This document shows positions 1 through 10,261 of a stretch of 64,000 nucleotides of DNA, in pieces. Numbering within the stretch: position 1 is the first letter of the stretch; each line of letters begins with the position of its first letter. The stretch is from Rostrohypoxylon terebratum (taxonomy: Eukaryota > Ascomycota > Sordariomycetes > Xylariales > Hypoxylaceae): NCBI GenBank assembly GCA_022497145.1, contig MU385856.1, forward strand, positions 434,001 to 498,000, given 5' to 3'. A program made the translations under genes and the position numbers. The notes below the pieces were generated by a model, which saw only the letters and a list, made by a program, of their open reading frames with translations, was not told where the DNA came from and did not search any database.

Positions 1-262
1 CGGTAGATTCGGCGGCTGGAGAGTCAGCAGAGGGGATAGGCGAAGCCTCGCCGGATTCTTGCGATTGGGGCGACTGAGGAGACTTCGATGAAGATTCTAG
101 CGCGGTGCTATCTGTGTTGTCCATTGGTTTTTGTTCAACGGATTTCTCCTGATTCACATCTTGAGACTTCGGTTGAGAATGATCCAACAGGGATTTGTTG
201 CGATCCTTGGGCTGATCAGCAGCCACTTCGGACGAAGTAGGTGACGTAGGCTGCGCCGACAT
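1..262 (-). CDS. Partial gene, N-terminus of a Ser/Pro/Gln-rich protein
   Basis: An open frame runs leftward from an ATG at 262 off the window edge with no stop for 87 codons. The N-terminus starts MSAQPTSPTSSEVAADQPKD and continues rich in Ser, Pro, Gln and Glu, so it looks disordered. The ATG has an A at -3, which suits a fungal start. No domain is visible in this part and I do not recognise the family. The gene body lies outside the window. The frame could in principle be chance, but the even codon use and lack of stops argue for a real 5' exon. Confidence 0.6.
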   Translation of the reverse strand, partial: MSAQPTSPTSSEVAADQPKDRNKSLLDHSQPKSQDVNQEKSVEQKPMDNTDSTALESSSKSPQSPQSQESGEASPIPSADSPAAEST

Positions 263-2921
263 GATTTGCGACCAAAACCAGAGTAAATATTTAGAGCCTT
301 TTGTCTATTGAAAAATGTTATTAGGAATCGCTACGACTGAGTCGATAAATGGGAGTCGAAAGGATACATTCTGACTGGAGTCACGGCTAGTTCGGCTTAT
401 TTTATTAGGGGGTTACCGTTAATCGAATCGATTCTGAGACGAAGCCAAGTCTGAATTGTAATAGGAATGATGCATCGTAAAGCTCCTTACCAGCCAGCCA
501 GCTGATGCGAGTTCTCTTTCTGGAATTCTGTTATCGGTTATCGGAACGGCAAATAATCGGGAAAATTGTTTTCCTCCCGTTGAACCTAAATACCTAGTAA
601 CTTACGGGTCCAGTTCAAGGTTCTTTCCCCAATGTGCAGCTGTAATGTCTTAGTAACTCTCGGATTTATGTTCATCCCAAAGACTCTTCACGTGCACAGA
701 TCAGGTAAAGGGATCAGCGATCTACAGATCCGTCCCGACGTTCAGACTAAACTGGCTATTGAATGGAAAGTGTTACATCCAGAAGGTCACGAAGTAGTAG
801 TACTGTAGTAGCAAGTCATAATTGACTATGTACATAGTATTGAGACACCTGCAGCAATATTCCCAATAATACATCTGATTTGTCTTTGTGTTGAGCTACA
901 CGATTTTGAGCGTTGATGGGCAGATGGGGTGATTATTAACTTATTATGTCATCGATAAGCTTAAGGTTCAACATGGCCTGACAATTTATGTAAGGACTGA
1001 TGTGTGGGATTTCTAACCTCTCATAACCCTAACCTTAACGACTTTATATTCATGCCAACCCAAACCTGCGGCACGTCAGTTTGACAACCACCAACTAAGC
1101 TTAGCCCCGGCGCTTCCTTTCCGATCAAATGAGAAGTCTAAACTTCAGCTAACTAATTTAAGTCACTTCTGGTCCCAGGTTGCGAGGTCATAATTAGGTC
1201 ATAGCTTCAATTGTTCGGACTAATGCAAGGGTATGCTGTATGCTGTAGGTACTTGAGTACTTGGGCACTTGAAGTTCTCAGTTCCGGCAGCTCCCGTTCA
1301 GAACCAGGAACCTTCAAGGTCGAAGTTTCCACATATCGCATGTCGAACAAGCTCAAAGCTAACGTTGAGCCTCTAGTAAGAACCTTACTACTACTAGAAG
1401 TTTACTCCAATCGGGCAGCCAACGGTACATACATTTTCTGCGTGTATGTTATTCATTTTCGCTATTTTCTATTTTTCATCTTCCAAGTTCGTATACAAAC
1501 GGACCTAAGCGAGGAGCTATCAAACGCCACGACACTGAGAAATAACCAGTCAGCCAGTCAATTCACTCCCATTCGTTGACCTATGGCTTAAGACGGCGGT
1601 TCATCAATTCCCACATGTTGTACTACATGCATATATTGGCCCTCACACAAACGAGTTAGGCCTCCCGTTCCACCTTTGTCCTTAGTACATCTAAGCCTTC
1701 TTGGGTTTGGCTCTCACAATGACGAATTTGCTCAGGCAAGCTGTCGAGTGGTCGCGCTACACCTGTCGGCCGAATGTTACCAATGCTACAGTACATACAG
1801 TACATACAGTACATATGTAGCTATGGACGTCTACTGCGTAGGCCCAAAAACCGTTGGTAAACGTTGTTTGTGGATATCGTGGGATCGTGGGATCGTGGGT
1901 AGCTCACCGCAATGCAACTGATCCCCTCACGATACCACCTGAACACCAGGTAAAGCGGTCTTGTCGCACATCGGCTACCGTCAAGATCCCCTATCCCCTG
2001 TCCCCTGTCTTTTATATCTTTTTGTGATCCTTTCTATCCATATCATTCTGTAAGGGTTTTTTGGATGTTCAAAGTTGGCATCATTTGAAGCCTACCTTAG
2101 GTAGGTAATATGAGCACAGGTTTCAAATCCCACTTTAGTTACCTAGGTCCTAGGTGATCTTCTCTATTACTGGAAGGGAGGCTGTGAACGTAACTTGAAC
2201 TTGAGCTAGTGGTTCTTATTTTCTATGATGGTTCAGAAGATCGAAATCAAAATAAAACAATTCCTCACGGGTTTCTCTCCAACAACATGCTACAGTGTCG
2301 CATTCGTACTATTTACCCACGGAGGAACCTAGCGGTTATTATCCAGACATACATAGGCTAGAATACATCTAGCCCGGAGACCCTCGAGCTTTCAAATGTG
2401 TATTGATAAAGTATTCTACCTACTGATCCAGCATTCCTTTCCTTGTTTGGCCTTGCTACGTTAGACCATACTCACACCATCGACTTTAGTACTACTTTCA
2501 CGGGTTCCTCTTCCGCAGCGAGTCGCAATTCCAGCATCTTATTCGGCCCTGCGTATAATTCTCAAAACCTTTGTCGATCTCATCCTTGTGTCCGTGTCTT
2601 GCTGGGCGCATCGCACACCTTGGGAGACATAGGTCAGCCAATACATAATTTGTGTCTCCGTCCTCCTTCTCCTTCAGTCCGATTCCTCGCTTCTAGTCAA
2701 TACATGGTCATTGGGTCGGTTCTTCTATGTTTTTCTCAGATATACGAGATTTCAAACACACGTGATCATCGATACTAGCCCACCACCCTTTCCAAATCGA
2801 ACCTAGTTCCTCTCAAGTCAGCGCATACCTACATGCGCATATAATACTGGACAGCTTTGTGTTCAGCAGCTGAATAAGTCGCGGTTGGAGTACACGTGAG
2901 CTTGGAACAAGAGACGCCGGG
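263..2921. other. Intergenic stretch, no gene seen
   Basis: About 2.7 kb between two divergent genes. The open frames here are short, low in complexity and lack family motifs. It contains small direct repeats: a nine-base unit (acatacagt) about three times near 1785-1813, and a gggatcgt-type unit three times near 1878-1904. AT-rich and TAGGTAGGTA-like words are scattered through it. No RNA gene was recognised. Confidence 0.5.
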
Positions 2922-4143
2922 ATGGTTCACCTACGGTTCCTGCGACCACTCGTGGTCGTCTCTAGTTTAGCTCGGTTAGTGTTAGCCGACTACCAAGAAG
3001 TTAGCAACGATGACCAGTGTAACTGCTATCTCACCAACGGAAGCAGCAGTCACTACTTCAAAATTCATAAATTCTTCGATTTCCGAGACAAATCAGACAT
3101 GGCTGGGGTCCCGGGTCTCGTTACCGACGCAACTGAGAGTAGTCAAGCTGGCGTGACTAGCGAATATTTCTCTTCCAAAGAGTGGACGGACTACTGGACT
3201 CTGCAAAGTTGGAATAACACCGCCGCACTACAGAGTAATGACAGCGATGCTTCCGTCTTAATGGTACATTCGCTCAATAACGTATATATCGAGGAGAATG
3301 GGGATCCCAATGCCGATTCAAAGACATTCTTAACCCTACGAACGGCTCGCCTCCCGGACTATCAATCGTCGTGTGAATTCGAGTCTGTTATTCATGACTA
3401 TCATTACCTATCGGTCAGGATGTATGCGAGAACGTTGGGTGCACCGGGTGCCGTGACCGCAATGTTTACATACAAGGATCCAAGTGGCGAGGCAAAGCTA
3501 TCTACGATCCAAGAATCGGATCTAGAGATCAGGACAGTCGATCCACCCGACCATATTCAATACACAAACCAGCCCTCATATACGTCGCAGGGTCTCGATG
3601 TCCAGGAAGCTACCCGCAATGTCACCATCCCAAATAAAAGAGACTGGACGAACTGGGCCGCGTATCGAATGGACTGGAGCCCGGATGATACCACCTGGTA
3701 CATAGATGGTGACCAAGTCGCCTCTATCTCTTTCCAAACCCCCCGTGATCCTAGTATGGTCATATTCAACGCGTGGTCAGAGTAAGTCTCTATTTAAGGA
3801 CTATCTCGTTCTAAGAAGGGGGTTGCTAACGTTACACAGCGGCGGATCATGGACTGGCAACATGAGTGTAGGGACGGAAGCCCGCATCCAGATCCAATGG
3901 ATCGAACTCGTCTACAACACAACCGGAAGTTCTTTGCAAAAGCGCGATTCAACTGACTTGTCTGGATATTTGGCAAAGAGAGATGATAGCTGCGCTAATG
4001 TCTGCAGCATCGACGAGACGAAGAAGACGGGAACTGCGGTTTTAATACAAGGTGGCGCATCAAGAATGCTAGACCAAAGCGGAATTTTCGGCGGAGTTTG
4101 CTTCTGGGTTTCTCTATTAGCTATGGCGTTGGCCTTCTGGTAA
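2922..4143 (+). CDS. GH16-family glucanase/transglycosylase-like secreted protein
   Basis: Two exons, 2922-3781 and 3840-4143, give 387 residues. The 58-bp intron has GTAAGT, a GCTAAC branch site and ACAG; splicing joins ..NAWSD to GGSWTGNM.., a typical GH16 stretch. Residues 1-22 look like a signal peptide. The concanavalin-A-like fold spans roughly residues 45-320, and E198-S-D-L-E202 fits the EXDXE active-site pattern of GH16, with Ser at the usually hydrophobic second position. The last ~18 residues are hydrophobic, so the protein may be GPI-anchored or tail-anchored at the wall. GH16 enzymes act on beta-1,3/1,4-glucans or related wall polymers; the substrate here is not decidable. It converges on the PAQR gene with a 233-bp gap. 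Confidence 0.85.
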
Positions 4144-4376
4144 GTGGCCGTTGGTTATACAAGAGGTTTTATTATAAAAAGTATCAGGAGTTGGGGTTAA
4201 GGCTATTGATCTCTATACCCTAATAGTTGCTCACCCCTTAGAATTTAGAGCTATAATATGCTGTTAATATCGGCGTGTACATTCATTTCAACATTACCGG
4301 TACTTCGCTCGGTTGCGCAAATTCTTTTAAGTCAAGGATCCTTTGCTTTAATGCAATGAATGCTATGTGGAATTGA

Positions 4377-5488
4377 CTATGGGGCATTTAGACAAGAGTC
4401 CTGAGATTGCTGCCGGGCAGTGACCGCTAAGAGTCCTTCTAATCTCATTACTGCCCCGGTTAACACCAGTACATGCATCCAATTATGGCTCTGGCCTAGC
4501 AAGTCGAAAGTACCGGGAAACCACCGCTCGGGTATCCTCATAGCATACACAGCAGCCCCGCTGAAGTTGATAAGAGCGAGTCCAAGAAACGACCATAATT
4601 CCATCGCATTCTCTAACTCTTCTCTTCCAACCCTGAAAAGTCCGTGTACTATGGGGGCAAAGAGGCTCGCCCCTAGGAAGCAATACATCAGGAATCGTGT
4701 GGTCCTATACGTGGGCTTTCTAAACTCCGGGCGCAGCGTAAAGACGCCACAGCCTAGGGCGGTACTGGATAAGATAGCGAAGTAGGTATTCCGGAGGAAC
4801 TCGTCGCAGTAGAAGGTGAAGTATGTTCCGGAAATCCCAGTTCCCCACATCACAAGTACGATACCTAGATGGTCGAGTTCGTTGCCGAATTTATGCATCT
4901 CTTGACTATGGTCGGAGAACGTATGGAATATAGTTGAGAGGACGAAGCAGGCCGTCACACTAAAACAATAGACGCTCAATGCGATGATATCTTGGAGTTT
5001 AGCATCTCTAGAATTGATACCGATTTCTAGATATCGATACAATACTTGCGCAAAGAATACGGCACCGAGAAGATGTGACCAGATGTTCGCTGCCCCATAT
5101 GTGACGTGAGCTCGGCAATTCTCCGACAACATAGCATAGCACATGATAGGGCTTCATACCTGTCTCATTGTGAATAGAAAAGATACTTGCGAGGGATTTG
5201 GTGTAAGAATATGATGCACGTCTAACATAAATAAGCTACGGTAACTTCAGGCAGGACTAATAGGTGGCATTTACCGGTAACTTGTAAGTATGAATTCATT
5301 ATCCCTGAATGGGATGTGAGCTATGCAGTCAATATGAATGTAAGAAGGTGTTTACCTCTGCCAGGGCACTGTAGCTCATCAGTAACTGCCTAGGCGTTTA
5401 TGAAAATTCACAGAACCTTGGAACACTTACGTATATCTTTCCAAGTAAGAAGACCTATACGACCGCCTCGTTTGCCTTTAGAAGTCAT
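4377..5488 (-). CDS. PAQR / haemolysin-III family seven-helix membrane protein (Izh-like)
   Basis: Rebuilt as five exons on the minus strand: 5488-5431, 5368-5356, 5304-5275, 5221-5160 and 5089-4377, giving 291 residues. The first four exons are only 58, 13, 30 and 62 nt. Every junction keeps frame and together they restore the family N-terminus: LLTWKDI, then LPWQRDNEFILTSYR, then SIFSIHNETANIWSHLLGA. The large last exon carries the remaining membrane helices with the conserved motifs STIFHTFSDHS (~110), LDHLGI and the C-terminal HNWMHVLVL, whose His and Asp residues form the zinc site. Known members are adiponectin-receptor and yeast Izh proteins, acting in lipid/sterol and zinc homeostasis, with proposed ceramidase activity. 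The frame that opens at 5144 begins inside intron 4 and is not the true start. Confidence 0.88.
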
Positions 5489-6061
5489 GGCTTTCAATGG
5501 ATAAAAAGCAATACTTGTCTGAGAGCCGGTTTTCTGAAGTAATATGACGCCAGCAAATATGATCTTTGTAGTGTATAAAAAAACAGAAAAAAAAACTGAG
5601 GACCTAGGACCCAAGTTTCATTCCAAGGTTATGAAAGTTGTTAGTTACACTGCGTCTCAGCTTCAGTCAGATCATTTCCTATAGTAGCTAGTTGAGCGCT
5701 AATTGATGCTTGTGATTGGTCACATTCACTATGTTGGAGAGGGGGGCAGGACGTCGCCCAATCAAAATCAGAGGGGACTTCGATAGCGTTGGCGATGCCT
5801 TCAGGTCGCATTCGTTCAGTACCAGATCTTTCCCTGGCATCACCATTCCAGACCTACATGAATTTCAAGAAGCACATATCCAATACCTCTAGGAATTATA
5901 GACCGCATGAGTCGGCCTGATGTCAAGAAGCGCTTAAGATGTATAGTGTAAGTTCCTTATATCAGTCGTTGAGGCGACCTTTCTTGGCTCGGTGTGACTA
6001 TCAAATTCCATAATCAATGTTTCCAAGGTTACATGTATCTTTCTGAGCGGTAGTAAAAGCG
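5489..6061. other. Divergent intergenic region
   Basis: 573 bp between the PAQR gene (-) and the 599-residue membrane protein (+). No coding frame with family features and no tRNA fold was seen. It presumably holds both promoters. An A-rich run lies near 5577-5597, which would be pyrimidine-rich leader for the PAQR strand. Confidence 0.45.
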
Positions 6062-7915
6062 ATGCGAGTCCGATTCGCTCTTCTGTTTCATCTCTTTGTC
6101 CACTGTCGAGCCGACTTCGATATCAACACAAATTCAGACGCCGATTTATTTACAAATGGCACCCAATTAGTTGGTTATGTTCAAGATCCCAATGGGAGAG
6201 GAACCACCACGTTGATACTCTCTTCGCTTCTGACTTTGGTGCTCTGTGTTTGGTCGGCCCTCCACCTCAACGTCCCGAGACAACATCAGACCAGATTGCA
6301 AGGGCTATGGCTTAATGTCCGCTGGATCATCACCGGAATATACGCCCCTGAGCTCGTGGTGTTTACAGCATGGAGACAGTGGTGTTCCGCCCGCCTCCTG
6401 CAGCAAATGGTCGAGCAGTCCGTGAAGGATACTCCAGCGACCTTAGAGCCCACAAAGTACCATCCACCATGGACGATGGCACATAGCTTCTTCGCATGTA
6501 CTGGAGGCTTTGCATTCGAATTAGAATCTTTGGAGCGCGCTTTGTCCCACATGACCGACTTCGCCACAGGTAGACCTCGAAGATTGACCCTCACAGCAAG
6601 GGGGGTGGCAGTTCTCGCTAAATGTGGCCGCTTACCACATGTCCGCAAGGAGGAGATTGAGGATAAGAGCAAAGCCAATGACCTCGCAAAAGCTACAGTG
6701 ATAATACAGGCTATGTGGATGCTGATCCAAGTAATTGGACGTCTAGCCTCAAAACTACCTGTTACTCCTTTGGAAGTAAACGTTGTAGCTCATGTGTAAG
6801 TTTGTACTCTTAAACTTGCGTCTGACTTCCCTCACTTACTTCTCTCCAGGCTCTGTGCTTTCTTGATGTATGTGTTTTGGTGGAACAAACCGCTTCTACC
6901 GAACGAGCCGATCATTTTAAACGCAGATGACTTGGGACCACTCGCAGCTTTCATGTATTCCAGTAGCAAGATAAGCGGATATGTCGACTTTGAGAAAGTC
7001 AAGTCGCAAACAATCATCAAGACATTCTTCGCTCATTTGAATCTGTACTCGAAGACCCCAGAATTTGAGACCATTTGTCTACGACTGAAAATACTAGAAA
7101 TGGGACACAAGCCGTTCGTCATTTCAACTTCGACCCATGTAGAGCCTGGAATCGACCAGTCTCAATTTGACTCGGAGCAGCTATCCAGCCTACTCCGATA
7201 TCCTGACAGTTCCTTCAAAGACGCCCCTCGATCTTGCGTTAGAGAACTCCAAGCGAAGCGCGAGAAAGAGCAGAGCACAGCATTCTTTGAGAGGCGCCCG
7301 AGGATAATTGACGGGCGACACAAGAGCCAGGGGCCGTCAATGGTCGACATGAACAGATGGTCGCTGATAAAGAGGGCTCTACAGGACTTCCCCGTATTAT
7401 ACGAAGATCGGATATCCATGTCTCATCAAGTAAACGACAGCCCTTGTATTCACTTCAAGGCCGAACAACTCGTCGCAGACTATGTACAAAATTGGCCGTC
7501 GAATGATCTACTCCGCAACGTTGATGGTCTCGTCGTCGGTATGGTTTTGTGGCTGGCAAATCTTTGTTATGGAGGGATTCATATCGCCGGCTGGAATGAG
7601 CATTTCCCGAGTATTGCAGAGTCCTGGCTCTGGAGATCGTCGGCTCTGTACATTGGCTTCTGCGGCGGTCTTTGGGTTGTTTTAAATGCTATCGTAGCGA
7701 GAATACCTGCGTTGAACGAGTTCTGGGAGCATTGGATGGATGGGAAAAAGACTTGGTGGCAAAATCTTGGACTGGGAGCTGTTGTGTTTTTGTGTAGATT
7801 TAGTCTCGTTTTGGCTCGCATGTTCATCGTGGTAGAGGCTATCGTCAGTATACGGGAATTGCCAGCGTCGGCATATCAGACACCAGATTGGATAGATCTG
7901 TTTCCTCATTTTTGA
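6062..7915 (+). CDS. Uncharacterised fungal integral membrane protein
   Basis: Two exons, 6062-6795 and 6850-7915, encode 599 residues. The 54-bp intron has GTAAGT, TCTGAC branch and CCAG, and joins ..VVAHV to LCAFLMYVFWWNKPL. It has a signal-like start (1-17), a helix near 50-70, then the motifs TGIYAPE (~95), FACTGGFAFE and QAMWMLIQVIGRL. After the junction comes FWWNKPL, a long soluble loop, and three or four C-terminal helices from about 480 to 590. This order recurs in a large family of filamentous-fungal hypothetical membrane proteins; I know of no assigned function. It has the same orientation as the following CE5 gene but they are 1.1 kb apart. Confidence 0.82.
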
Positions 7916-8923
7916 ATGCTTAATATTACAAAATGCGTGGTTAGATATAATACAGGTAGATATAAGAAAGCCGATCTAATAATTGAACATCATAAAGCTA
8001 TACAAGAATAATCCTCCCTAAGAGAGGGCAAATAAGTGTATATCCTCGAATCTACAAAGTACTTGCTCACCAGGTGCCCCGCGTCTCTCGTCACGCCTCA
8101 CAGTGCCAACAGTCCATGAGTGAATCGTCAGGCAGGTGGTCAATTGGCAGGCATCACCCGAAGTAAAGGTTATATAGCCCAATTGTGTATGGAGTTTCCA
8201 TCGGCGGATCCTAACAGCTTGACCGTAACGTTCCGATGGTCAAGGTGTACGTTTCCACAGACACCTCCTCGTTCCTGTCATAACAACTGCTCTGAGACGG
8301 GTGGTTTAGGGTTCGAGTCCCAACGAGTGCACTCACTTGCACCTTGGGCCCTTGAAAAAGGGTTGGCAAAGAAGTACCCAATAGCGGGGGCGCAATAGCC
8401 AGGAGCCGATCAACAGATCCTGGGTTGGTCCTATTAGAAGTTGGTGATTCAACTTTTTGTTGTTTTGATTGTTGAATCTCATGTTGGTATCGTGATCCTG
8501 CTACATCTATTGTATTGTATTGTATTGTACTATTCTCAAAACACAGATTGCAAAACACACTTGCATTAGCTCAACACTGATTATATTACGTATTTGAATG
8601 CTTCATACATTTCCACCATTAATGAAGCAAGGTCTCCGTCGCATCTAAATTGACGTTGCATCCGTCGTGACATGCATAATACACCCTTGTCCACCTAGTC
8701 CCCTAGGTCTAAGACTATGCGAACTATGGAAACTCATTATCTCTCACCTGCCTCCGAACATTGCCTATTTTGGCGGCGGCGATGCTTCGTTTCAGATCGC
8801 CACCAGGTTGTTGAGCTTGTTTCCGACTCCGCAGCCCCGGATGCAAGGTTGGCATCCGGGTAAAAGGCCAATTTGTCGTGGCCACGAGAGCTCCTCAACC
8901 TCCTCCTTGAGAAACGGTATGGG
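7916..8923. other. Intergenic region holding a SINE-like repeat
   Basis: About 1 kb between the membrane-protein gene and the CE5 esterase. The first ~200 bp are AT-rich 3' flank. The SINE-like element at 8128-8440 is described separately. After it comes a pentamer run (attgt, three to four units) near 8511-8528. The rest, 8560-8923, is CE5 upstream sequence with no gene. Confidence 0.5.
8128..8440 (+). mobile_element. SINE-like dispersed repeat, copy 1 (Pol III box B-like motif)
   Basis: This segment matches 60174-60465 in order over several blocks: an aggtggtcaatt block at the left, a tggtca block, a gttcctg block, the B-box-like GGGTTCGAGTCCC near 8310, a cttgaaaaaggg block, and the core gggggcgca.tagccaggag near 8386-8405. 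GGTTCGANTCC is the internal Pol III promoter box B of tRNA genes, and TGGTCAA..G words upstream resemble box A. There is no coding capacity. A tRNA-derived SINE or its remnant is the best reading. A short tandem tail (attgt)n lies ~75 bp downstream. The exact ends and target-site duplications could not be fixed. Confidence 0.6.
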
Positions 8924-8930
8924 TATATAA
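8924..8930 (+). promoter_or_regulatory. Probable TATA box of the CE5 gene
   Basis: TATATAA lies 110 bp before the CE5 start codon, in an otherwise mixed-composition upstream region. A near-identical context (tatataaacgat) precedes the sulfotransferase-like gene at 13526. Position and sequence fit a core promoter; there are no transcript data. Confidence 0.45.
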
Positions 8931-9039
8931 ACGATCAGCAATGCGTCGTTTGATCTACTAATTACTAGGGACTACGAGGTACTCAATTCCGCCGGCCCGA
9001 GTCGAAAAACTGGCACCACTACGATACTAGATCAACAGA

Positions 9040-9879
9040 ATGAAGGTCTCAACACCCCTACTCCTCGCCCCTGGTGCTCTCGCGGCTCCGGCGGGAGACA
9101 TCGAAGCCCGCCAGGCGTGTGCCAAGGTCCACGTCTTCGGCGCGCGCGAGTCGACCGTGCCGCAGGGCTACGGCTCGTCGCAGGCCATGATCCAGCTGAT
9201 CCAGGGGGCGTACCCAGGCACGACCTCCGAAGCCATCGTGTGTAAATTTCCCTACGACTATACTCATTGCCAAATAATGCCACACACTAACCCACACCCT
9301 AGACCCCGCAGCAGGCGGCGATGCCTACGGCTCCTCAGTAACAGCCGGCATAAGCGCAGTCGTGAACCAGGTCTCCGCGTACGCGAAGCAGTGTCCGGAC
9401 AGCGCGCTCGTGATGGTAGGGTACTCGCAGGGCGGGCAGATAACGGACGATGCGTTCTGCGGGGGCCCGGACGGGAGCAGCATGAGCGGGACGGCATCTC
9501 CCCTACCCGCGGACGTGGGCACACACGTCAAGGCCATTATCCTGATGGGGGACCCGCGCAACGTGCCTGGCCTGGCTTATAACGTGGGTACGGCGAAGGC
9601 TGGTGGCGTAAGTAATTTCATCGGATCTGTATTCGTTTCGTCGCCTTTTACTGGAGACTGGTGCGAGAAGTTGAGCTGACTGATTCCTTACATACCTAGT
9701 TTGCCGCGCGCCCCTCGGGATACACGTGCCCCGTTTATGCAGACCGCATCAAGTCGTACTGCGATGCCGAGGACCCGTATTGCTCCAACGGCAACAACGC
9801 GCAGCACCACCAGCAGTATGTTCAAATATATGGGCAGCAGGCCTTGGCTTTCGTTAAGCAGAAGGTGGGTTCTGTATAA
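9040..9879 (+). CDS. CE5 carbohydrate esterase (acetylxylan esterase / cutinase family)
   Basis: Three exons, 9040-9241, 9303-9607 and 9700-9879, give 228 residues. The introns are GTAAAT..CTAG (61 bp, CACTAAC branch) and GTAAGT..CTAG (92 bp). Joining gives ..EAIVYPAAGGDAYGSS and ..AKAGGFAARPSGYTCP. Signal peptide ~1-17, then VHVFGARES (~29-37), the nucleophile elbow GYSQGG, FCGG, the Asp region DPYCSNG and a His in HHQQY: the complete Ser-Asp-His set of CE5. The order and length match secreted acetylxylan esterases better than cutinases; they remove acetyl groups from xylan. Exons are clearly richer in GC and GC-ending codons than neighbouring genes, as expected for a highly expressed secreted enzyme, though transfer cannot be excluded. 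The stop follows a C-terminal KQKVGSV. Confidence 0.9.
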
Positions 9880-10261
9880 AAAGGGTGTGCCTTGGCTGAA
9901 AGCTTGATCAAAAAGTTGGTACCCGGCTATGGTTTGGGATCCTGTATATAGTATTAAAAATCGGGGTACAATATGGATTCGTTTTAAGTGGTACGAAAGT
10001 CCGTAATTTTCATGATTTTCTAGGGCATGTATCGATGATCGTCAGTATTTTAGATAAGTCTGAAAGTTTTGTAAAACCGAGGCAGTGGGGTAGGGTAGAT
10101 AGAGTCCAATGGCTCTTATATATCGTGATATCCACAGGTAGAAAACATTGCCAATCGTACAAATATGCAAAAATTGCTAATAATATAGTCTATCACTGCT
10201 TCCATGTCAACATTACAGGTTCTATAGGTACAGCGTTCTTTTCCCTCATATTCTCCTTTTC
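9880..10261. other. Convergent 3' region
   Basis: 382 bp between the CE5 stop and the PDX1 stop, which face each other. AT-rich, with no gene seen. It must hold both polyadenylation sites. Confidence 0.5.

Noticed and set aside
1020..1045. Telomere-like CCCTAACC word
   Set aside because: Only one or two imperfect units; not an array.
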